From the IMG/VR virus record IMGVR_UViG_3300017763_000123, positions 1 through 29,218 of that record: a stretch of 29,218 nt of DNA; one strand, 5' to 3'. Within the stretch, counting starts at the first letter, position 1. Every line of letters begins with the position of its first letter. A program made the translations under genes and the position numbers. The notes beneath the pieces are model-generated. The model saw only the letters and a list, made by a program, of their open reading frames with translations. It did not search any database and had not been told where the DNA came from. Positions 1 through 3,899 of this stretch are shown here, one piece after another. The stretch is from a virus.

Positions 1-21
1 TTCTTGTTTTGAGTTCATAGT

Positions 22-243
22 TCAGAGGGTTGTGCGGTTTCTGACAAAGTAGTAAAGGCCAACGATGCCGTCGGGAGTCAAAGATTCCTCCAGACGTTCG
101 CAGTGTGGTTCATCAGCAGTCCATCCCGTAGGATAGTACTGGATTGAGATTGTGTTGACGTGCCCAGAGAGGTTGACAAACCAGCATCCAGGTTTTTGTT
201 CGTGCGCGATGGCGCACAGGCTCATGAGGTTTTCGAGAGTCAT
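22..243 (-). CDS. Small protein of unknown function (73 aa)
   Basis: I do not recognise the family. The ATG at 243-241 overlaps the stop of the upstream microprotein frame in a TAATG arrangement, which favours this start over a longer in-frame extension. The protein starts MTLENLMSLCAIAHEQ and is mixed polar/aromatic, with no obvious signal peptide or membrane span. It has three cysteines (two near the N-terminal third) and several aromatic residues. It is the last minus-strand gene before the left edge and shares its orientation with the genes at 438-800 and 948-1163, so it is probably part of a short leftward operon driven from the control region near 1200. Function cannot be assigned from sequence. 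Confidence 0.6.
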   Translation of the reverse strand: MTLENLMSLCAIAHEQKPGCWFVNLSGHVNTISIQYYPTGWTADEPHCERLEESLTPDGIVGLYYFVRNRTTL

Positions 244-404
244 TATTTTGAGAGTTTGAGTTTTAGATAAAATCCGAGGAACAACGAGAGTTCCACGACA
301 AGGAAAAGGACCAACGTGGGGTCCGACATTTGAGCGGTTATGGGTTCCATAGCTCGAGAGTTTTGTGTTAGTACATATGCCCCACACGGGGGCATTTCGT
401 CCAT
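243..404 (-). CDS. Candidate single-span membrane microprotein (53 aa, or 28 aa from a later start)
   Basis: An open frame fills most of the gap between the genes at 22-243 and 438-800. Starting at the ATG at 404 it gives 53 aa; a second in-frame ATG at 329 gives 28 aa. The C-terminal half is one hydrophobic helix (SDPTLVLFLVVELSLFLGFY) followed by a basic end (KLKLSK), as expected for a one-span inner-membrane protein with a cytoplasmic positive tail. Its TAA overlaps the ATG of the next gene (TAATG), the same coupling seen in the right-hand operon. No family is recognised. The short length makes a chance frame possible; the membrane pattern and the stop/start overlap are the arguments for it. 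Confidence 0.45.
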   Translation of the reverse strand: MDEMPPCGAYVLTQNSRAMEPITAQMSDPTLVLFLVVELSLFLGFYLKLKLSK

Positions 405-437
405 TCAGGACTCATCAGTGCACTTTGTCGCGTTGGC

Positions 438-800
438 TTATTCGATACCCATCGTCGTGAGTACCCAATCAATGGCCTGGTCAAATTCGTTCATCCTCCA
501 CGTCCCGTTGGACTTTGAGAATAGGCGCATATTCCCAAGCTGAGACATTTGCTCCATGACTTCGATGTCATGCCACGTGCCGTCGTACTCTTTGACGTCG
601 AACGTCAGGAGGTTTGTTGGTCGGATGCGTCCGATTCGGGCCCCGTCGATGACGCGTTGCGCCCCGTCCTGAGCCTTTTGAATTTGGACTGAGAGAGCTC
701 GAGAGAGAGCCGCGCGAGTTGGCACGTCCTCAGTGGTTGCACTCCATGCGAAGTTGGTCGCGCCTTTGTTGTCGCGGATGTTGATAGAAACTTTAAACAT
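438..800 (-). CDS. Hypothetical phage protein (120 aa)
   Basis: Unrecognised protein, soluble by composition. It starts MFKVSINIRDNKG and continues with an Ala/Arg/Gln-rich segment (residues about 28-58) that looks helical. A Trp/Asp-containing C-terminal half follows (DVKEYDGTWHDIEV, WRMNEFDQAIDWV). The ATG at 800 is preceded by an A/T-rich leader containing TATAATTTTT, typical of starts in this genome, which lacks strong Shine-Dalgarno sites. The gene follows the small basic ORF at 948-1163 and lies in the leftward unit. No catalytic or binding motif is visible, so no function is proposed. Confidence 0.7.
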   Translation of the reverse strand: MFKVSINIRDNKGATNFAWSATTEDVPTRAALSRALSVQIQKAQDGAQRVIDGARIGRIRPTNLLTFDVKEYDGTWHDIEVMEQMSQLGNMRLFSKSNGTWRMNEFDQAIDWVLTTMGIE

Positions 801-841
801 AACTAAAAATTATATGGGTTGAAAATATTTCGTTTGAGTAT

Positions 842-888
842 GGACGCGCGTACACGTTGCGGCTATGCGTTGCAATGCGTGCGCGTCC
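842..888. repeat. Inverted repeat GGACGCGC / GCGCGTCC
   Basis: Perfect 8-bp arms at 842-849 and 881-888 enclose 31 nt that hold a smaller TTGC/GCAA arm pair (857-860 and 872-875). It lies in the 147-bp gap between the leftward genes at 948 and 800. It could be a processing site, a weak terminator without a T-tract, or part of a structured leader for the 438-800 gene. On the minus strand the same gap also reads as an open frame after the stop at 948, so the repeat might instead lie in coding DNA. Confidence 0.35.
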
Positions 889-947
889 GTTGTTGTTTTG
901 GGTGTGGTCTCCACCCGTTGCCTTGTGGCCTGTATTTGGACTGGTTG

Positions 948-1163
948 TTATCTCTTCGCTTTGCGGGCGTTGCGTTGGTTGGTGCTACGTTCCATGCGGG
1001 CCCCGTACCTATCATGTAATGCGTCGGCCTTCACCTTGCATTCACTGCGGCGGTTGTTGCTGTTCTTCGTGCGGCACTTGTGCACCAACTGCGAAGGCAT
1101 GCGCCCGCCCGCCACCATGACTGGTCGCGACTTTTGGATTGGACATAATTCACCTGTTAACAT
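948..1163 (-). CDS. Possible small basic protein (71 aa)
   Basis: From the ATG at 1163 the frame encodes a strongly basic, hydrophilic protein with three cysteines (ELCP, HKCR, SECK) and a C-terminal Arg/Lys/Asn-rich stretch ending NARKAKR. Codons in the second half favour G/C at the third position, as in neighbouring genes. A Bacteroidota-type promoter box at 1219-1212 would start transcription near 1205, about 40 nt upstream of this ATG, so the TTG at 1214 is an unlikely start. A small basic protein first in a divergent unit could bind nucleic acid, but no fold is recognised. The opposite strand carries open but Cys/Pro-biased frames that look like shadows. Confidence 0.38.
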   Translation of the reverse strand: MLTGELCPIQKSRPVMVAGGRMPSQLVHKCRTKNSNNRRSECKVKADALHDRYGARMERSTNQRNARKAKR

Positions 1164-1200
1164 AACTGCTTCATTTTTCGTTTCTGGGGATTTCCTCCCC

Positions 1201-1216
1201 CTTTGATATCTCAAAG
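1201..1216. promoter_or_regulatory. Perfect palindrome CTTTGATATCTCAAAG, candidate operator
   Basis: CTTTGA-TATC-TCAAAG is a perfect inverted repeat with 6-bp arms and a 4-nt centre. It overlaps the TATCTTTG box of the leftward promoter and its expected start site. A protein bound here would block leftward transcription. This is inferred from position and symmetry only. Confidence 0.5.
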
Positions 1217-1242
1217 ATAGGTAAAGTATATCCCCCCCACAA
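1212..1242 (-). promoter_or_regulatory. Candidate Bacteroidota-type promoter, leftward
   Basis: On the minus strand a TTG (about 1242-1240) lies 20 nt upstream of TATCTTTG (1219-1212). This matches the known Bacteroidota primary-sigma consensus TTG-N19-22-TAnnTTTG. The interval includes a run of seven or so G residues. It would drive the leftward genes at 948-1163, 438-800, 243-404 and 22-243. The match is seen directly; activity is inferred. Confidence 0.5.
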
Positions 1243-1259
1243 GTTCACAGTGAAAATAC

Positions 1260-1292
1260 TTTGTAACTCATTGAGAATCAACCAGTTACAAA
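1260..1292. repeat. Inverted repeat TTTGTAAC / GTTACAAA
   Basis: Perfect 8-bp arms (1260-1267, 1285-1292) are separated by 17 nt that themselves contain TTGA-GAA-TCAA. It lies between the leftward promoter and the first TTTAGAA palindrome. It could be a regulator site or part of an origin; it is not followed by a T-tract. Confidence 0.45.
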
Positions 1293-1297
1293 CCTAA

Positions 1298-1314
1298 TTT
1301 AGAACCATTCTAAA
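1298..1314. promoter_or_regulatory. Operator-like palindrome TTTAGAA-CCA-TTCTAAA (copy 1)
   Basis: This is a perfect inverted repeat with 7-bp arms and a 3-nt centre. A near-identical site lies at 1431-1447, and the similarity extends to flanking bases (CTAATTTAGAA before, TAG after). Two copies of a 17-bp dyad in non-coding DNA are typical of binding sites for a dimeric regulator. Confidence 0.55.
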
Positions 1315-1430
1315 TAAGAAAAACGCTAACTAGCTGAGGCTCAGACACTTACGCCATAACCAGTCCAAATGCCTTCATCTATGGGGCGCGTATACAAAAA
1401 CGGGATGACATACGCAAGGCCTGAGGCTAA

Positions 1431-1447
1431 TTTAGAATCATTCTAAG
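1431..1447. promoter_or_regulatory. Operator-like palindrome TTTAGAA-TCA-TTCTAAG (copy 2)
   Basis: Second copy of the dyad at 1298-1314, 133 bp away, with 6 bp of each arm perfectly complementary. CTGAGGCT precedes it at 1421-1428 and is also found at 1334-1341, so the whole segment may be partly duplicated. Confidence 0.55.
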
Positions 1448-1467
1448 TAGCCCGCTCAGCTCTGTAG

Positions 1468-1520
1468 ATACTATGCACGCACAGCAAACAGGATTGGAAA
1501 TACTATGCACGCACAGCAAA
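1468..1520 (+). repeat. Two 21-bp direct repeats, 32-bp period
   Basis: Identical 21-bp copies beginning ATACTATGCACGCACAGC lie at 1468-1488 and 1500-1520, three turns of the helix apart. This spacing resembles iterons or cooperative binding sites. A recent duplication is the simple alternative. Confidence 0.6.
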
Positions 1521-1660
1521 TGCGCTACGCTCAAACCCCTAGCATTGCTCAAAATATGAGCACACACGTAAGGGGACCGGCGCCGGGGGGTCACACGCAT
1601 ACTTTATGGAGATTTTGGCAGGGGGGGTTATCTCACACGATTTCACCCTCTCATGCAGCT

Positions 1661-1806
1661 ATGTCACATCTATGTCACATGCCTAACTCTTTGATTTGCA
1701 ATGTATAGGGGGGTACAATGTGAGAAAGTGAGCAAGGAAGACAACAAAAAAATCTCAGAGACCAAAACAAAAAACTTTTAGCCATGTCACATGCTCTATG
1801 TCACAT
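1661..1806 (+). repeat. Four copies of ATGTCACAT in two pairs
   Basis: Copies lie at 1661-1669, 1672-1680, 1784-1792 and 1798-1806, with period 11 in the first pair and 14 in the second. Three of the four extend to CTATGTCACAT. The core is a near-dyad, ATGT-C-ACAT. The first pair lies just upstream of, and the second pair downstream of, the candidate promoter at 1691-1719. This suggests binding sites for a regulator of the late operon, or a looping arrangement. Confidence 0.6.
1691..1719 (+). promoter_or_regulatory. Candidate sigma70-like promoter for the late operon
   Basis: TTGATT (1691-1696) and TACAAT (1714-1719) are separated by 17 bp and sit upstream of the first late gene at 1877. No good TAnnTTTG box is seen nearby on this strand. 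The expected start near 1726 would leave a 150-nt leader containing the second ATGTCACAT pair. Functional status is inferred. Confidence 0.35.
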
Positions 1807-1876
1807 TGCTCGTACATAATCATCATTATACTCCTTACGCTTGGACCACTGATAATCAAGGCACTAACTTCATCGC

Positions 1877-2137
1877 ATGAGATTTATCTACCTACTCCCT
1901 GCGGTCTTGCTTGCCGGCTGTATGACTGTGCCCAAGAATGTTTACGTGCATCCAGAGAAGTACAACTGCGACCTAATTATCCCGACAATATGGGACGGCG
2001 AATACCCTGTCGACTACTTTGAGCACGAGATTGTGGTCGGGGCCACCTACTATGACTATCTGGGAATGAAGTATGAGCTGGTGAAGTCTGACCTTGAGAA
2101 CGTATTTGTCTTACGGGTTCGAGTGGTGAAGCCGTAA
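1877..2137 (+). CDS. Small lipoprotein (86 aa)
   Basis: The N-terminus MRFIYLLPAVLLAGC is a short lipoprotein signal: a basic residue, a hydrophobic core, and a lipobox LLAG-C with the lipidated Cys at residue 15. The mature part (about 72 aa) is polar, Tyr/Val/Asp-rich and without a further membrane span, so it would sit on a periplasmic membrane face. It is the first gene of the late operon. Phage lipoproteins of this size include superinfection-exclusion proteins that block receptors (T5 Llp type) and outer-membrane spanins (Rz1 type). Against a spanin, it is far from the amidase and is not Pro-rich. No specific family is recognised. Confidence 0.75.
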   Translation: MRFIYLLPAVLLAGCMTVPKNVYVHPEKYNCDLIIPTIWDGEYPVDYFEHEIVVGATYYDYLGMKYELVKSDLENVFVLRVRVVKP

Positions 2138-2167
2138 CCTTATTATGTAGCATATCGTATCATAGTC

Positions 2168-2326
2168 ATGTGGTCAACTTACATCATGGACTTCCTGTTG
2201 CTTTTGGTGAACTATGGCAATGAGGTATCAAAAGGCAGCCCCGCTTCGGCCTTTGACTTCAACCTTAACGGGAGCATTGATATGTATGACTTTTTGGAGT
2301 TCTTGTATCAGCAACCCCCCTTGTAA
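2168..2326 (+). CDS. Dockerin-like microprotein (52 aa)
   Basis: This short frame runs from the ATG at 2168 to the TAA at 2324-2326, three bases before the next ATG. It contains a complete dockerin-type calcium loop, D30-F-N32-L-N34-G-S-I-D-M-Y-D41, matching D-x-(D/N)-x-(D/N)-G-x-(I/V)-x-x-x-D. The helix DFLEFL follows. The N-terminal DFLLLLVNYGN resembles the helix that normally follows such a loop, so the protein reads as the end of one repeat plus a full second repeat. A closely similar motif occurs inside the 1313-aa tail protein (residues about 1090-1111). Dockerins bind cohesins or act as Ca-stabilised connectors; the partner here is unknown. The frame could be a fragment of a once larger gene. 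Confidence 0.6.
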   Translation: MWSTYIMDFLLLLVNYGNEVSKGSPASAFDFNLNGSIDMYDFLEFLYQQPPL

Positions 2327-2328
2327 TC

Positions 2329-2568
2329 ATGGCATTCACACCCAACAACGAGTACCATCAGATTGTCAAGGCAGTGGTGTCTAGGGACTTCAAGTTCATC
2401 CACATAGACGCGGGCATAGGTGATAACGGTCTGCAACGCATTACCACCGAAACAAGTGAGGAGGACATCGCTCATGTATTCCTGTATCCCATCATTGACA
2501 AGATGGTTCGCGCAGAGTTTCGCGACCTGAGTGACACTGCTCTGACAATTAAGATTACCTGGGTGTAG
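2329..2568 (+). CDS. Hypothetical protein (79 aa)
   Basis: Unrecognised small acidic protein starting MAFTPNNEYHQIVK. It has no signal peptide or membrane segment. It alternates beta-like segments (KFIHIDAGI, ALTIKITWV at the C-terminus) with an acidic helix (ETSEEDIAHVFLY). It begins 2 nt after the stop of the dockerin-like microprotein and ends 31 nt before the HNH gene, so it belongs to the late operon. The tight spacing and codon usage like its neighbours support a real gene. No function is proposed. Confidence 0.65.
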   Translation: MAFTPNNEYHQIVKAVVSRDFKFIHIDAGIGDNGLQRITTETSEEDIAHVFLYPIIDKMVRAEFRDLSDTALTIKITWV

Positions 2569-2599
2569 TCGCTCACTTAATTACTGGTAACTTGTCCGC

Positions 2600-3028
2600 A
2601 TGAACCTGAAGAGGAAGGCAAGACAGAAACCGTGGATGGCAAAGCGCAAGGGTCGCAATGTCAGGAGTCTGGACGATGGCACTTTGCAAACCGCCTACAA
2701 GGGCAGTGAGGCCAGCGTGGGCAATAAGCTGTACAAGACTGCGGAGTGGGAGGCTACTCGCCGCGCCGTCCTTGAGCGCGACCCGATATGTCAGTGGTGA
2801 CTTTACTGCGGAATGGTTACAGAAGCTACCGACGCCGACCACATAATCCCATCCCGATACCTTCACACTCACGCTGAGTTCTTTGACCAAGAGAACATTG
2901 TCGGTAGTTGTCGTTCGTGCAACAGCCGGAGAGCGAGCTATGAGGCCAAGGGTGTTTACTATGAAACAAAACAGGAGTGGCAGGATTTTCTCCGCCGCAA
3001 GTTTATCTCTAAACACAGCAGAGAATGA
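2600..3028 (+). pseudogene. HNH endonuclease interrupted by an in-frame UGA
   Basis: Read through one TGA (2798-2800), this frame encodes a 142-residue HNH nuclease of the type found beside terminase genes in cos phages. It has a basic N-terminus, then YKTAEWEATRRAVLERDPIC (C64 the first zinc ligand), the core D80-H81-I-I-P, and ENIVGSCRSCN with the second zinc pair C104/C107 and N108. The UGA falls exactly where the second Cys of the first CxxC pair is expected (C64-Q-W-stop), so one base change of TGT or TGC explains it. Other genes here use TGA as a normal stop, so the code is not changed. A true null mutation, readthrough (UGA followed by C), selenocysteine or a sequencing error are the options. 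HNH proteins next to terminases assist cos cleavage in HK97-like phages. Confidence 0.7.
2813..3028 (+). CDS. Possible separately translated C-terminal HNH half (71 aa)
   Basis: An ATG 12 nt after the interrupting TGA could restart translation and give a protein with the DHII catalytic core and the CRSCN zinc pair but without the first zinc pair or the N-terminal helix. Its end overlaps the start of the next gene by 4 nt (ATGA). Without the first Cys pair the metal site would be incomplete, so activity is doubtful unless the upstream fragment (2600-2800, 66 aa) complements it. Confidence 0.4.
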   Translation: MVTEATDADHIIPSRYLHTHAEFFDQENIVGSCRSCNSRRASYEAKGVYYETKQEWQDFLRRKFISKHSRE

Positions 3029-3417
3029 GCCTTTTACAAATTGTACCAGTGGCCTTACGTCTGGCTGACGAACAAACCTCAATCACCGATGAGCTTGGTT
3101 CTAACCCCGGACAACGAATATCATTTGCTCGCGCACCACAGGGACTTGCTAAACCTTACATTACCCTTAATATACAAGGCGCTGATTATGAGGCAACTAC
3201 AACAAGTTCTGAGGCGAGTGGCGTCTACAGAATTGATTACATCATTTACGCGGACACGGCACAGAAGGCCTTGACGATTCTTGATGCGTTGAAAACTGTT
3301 GCTGCCGCGTACACTAATGTTAACTACGATGTCCGTTTGCTTGATGAAGACTACTTCGTTGATGTCGATGGTGTGCACCGAGCTACACTCGCAACTACCT
3401 GGAGGACAGGAGTTTAA
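3025..3417 (+). CDS. Tail completion/terminator-like protein (DUF3168-type, 130 aa)
   Basis: Length and pattern resemble the small tail-terminator or tail-completion proteins that close the head-proximal end of a siphovirus tail. The N-terminus has a helical LRLADEQTSITDELGS segment, then PYITLNIQGADYEATTTSSEASGVYRIDYIIYADTAQKALTILDALK (strand, hairpin, strand, helix). It ends in an RLLDEDYFVDVDGVHRATLATTWRTG strand region. The central Y-x-(I/V)-D-Y-I-I-Y-A-D-T followed by an Ala/Leu helix is the characteristic part. Such genes normally lie between the gp10-like and tail-tube genes; here it lies upstream of the small terminase. ATGA and TAATGG junctions couple it to both neighbours. Confidence 0.55.
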   Translation: MSLLQIVPVALRLADEQTSITDELGSNPGQRISFARAPQGLAKPYITLNIQGADYEATTTSSEASGVYRIDYIIYADTAQKALTILDALKTVAAAYTNVNYDVRLLDEDYFVDVDGVHRATLATTWRTGV

Positions 3418-3899
3418 TGGATAAGACGTCCGCCCTTGATAAGATGAAGCTGGCGGTTCAGGAGATGAACTCTGACCCATCTCTTGACGGCATCAAAGGC
3501 CAACTTCAAGGCTCTAGCGAATTGGTTCCCATCTTCAAGCTTGATGGTGACGGAGAGCGGATGTTCACTATTGTGGTGGACTACCTCACCGACCGTGGCC
3601 TCATAGAGTCGGTGGACGTCATAACCATCACCATGCTTGCCAAGAGCCTCGCTCTTTACATCGCAGTGGCCCGCCAAGTGCATGGGCACGAGGACGTTAT
3701 ACAAATCTACCCTAACGGAACAAGCAACGTGAGCGGAATCTTTACGGCTCTAAGTAAGACGCAGGACCAAGTTCTGAAGCTAAGCGCGAAGCTGGGTCTA
3801 AGCCCTATGGACCGTTCTCGAATACTGGGGGCGGCAGCAAATGCTGATAGCGCCAAGGGCAAGAGCGCGGAGGGGGATGAAATTGACGAACTTACTTAA
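3417..3899 (+). CDS. terS: Terminase small subunit, P27-like (160 aa)
   Basis: The small terminase recognises phage DNA and feeds it to the large subunit. The protein has the usual P27-type pattern: a disordered N-terminus, then GERMFTIVVDYLTDRGLIESVDVITITMLAKSLALY, a helical block in which a late-stage Leu/Gly segment follows the helix. A central helix-turn region follows, then the C-terminal LGLSPMDRSRILGAA motif, a typical family signature. Length fits the family. It overlaps TerL by 1 nt (TAATGAG), so the two are translationally coupled. The acidic tail (EGDEIDELT) is probably unstructured. Confidence 0.8.
   Translation: MDKTSALDKMKLAVQEMNSDPSLDGIKGQLQGSSELVPIFKLDGDGERMFTIVVDYLTDRGLIESVDVITITMLAKSLALYIAVARQVHGHEDVIQIYPNGTSNVSGIFTALSKTQDQVLKLSAKLGLSPMDRSRILGAAANADSAKGKSAEGDEIDELT

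Larger units (their letters stand above)
1215..1876. other. Non-coding control region between divergent units
   Basis: No convincing gene is seen on either strand over about 660 bp. The open frames here start without initiation context and have non-coding composition. The stretch is dense in repeats: an inverted repeat (1260-1292), two TTTAGAA palindromes (1298-1314, 1431-1447), a CTGAG-G-CTCAG palindrome (1334-1344), a 21-bp direct repeat (1468-1520), a CCGGCGCCGG palindrome (1577-1586) and four ATGTCACAT copies (1661-1806). Its position upstream of the HNH/terminase genes is also where HK97-like phages often have cos. Candidate roles are switch region, replication origin, packaging site, or a mix. 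Confidence 0.6.

Noticed and set aside
377-395. Hairpin ATGCCCC-N5-GGGGCAT as a terminator
   Set aside because: No T-tract on either strand, and it probably lies inside the microprotein frame 243-404.
819-1206. Plus-strand Cys/Trp-rich open frames (e.g. 857-1120)
   Set aside because: Biased toward Cys, Trp, Val and Pro as an antisense image of a G/C-ending minus-strand frame; no initiation context; opposite strand fits neighbours better.
1505-1708. Plus-strand 67-aa frame
   Set aside because: Runs through the direct repeat, the CCGGCGCCGG palindrome and the ATGTCACAT copies; composition (His/Thr/Pro-rich) is non-coding and no leader is seen.
1798-2022. Plus-strand 74-aa frame beginning MSHCSYIIIIILLTL
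   Set aside because: Starts within the fourth ATGTCACAT copy and overlaps most of the lipoprotein gene in another frame; an Rz-type partner was considered, but the downstream part is Arg/Cys-rich shadow sequence.
2798-2800. Genetic code change (UGA as sense) in this phage
   Set aside because: TGA is used as a stop in other confident genes (for example those ending at 10570, 19082 and 20544), so global recoding is excluded.
2573-3082. Minus-strand 169-aa frame opposite the HNH gene
   Set aside because: Antisense shadow of HNH and the tail-completion gene; codon pattern and context favour the plus strand.
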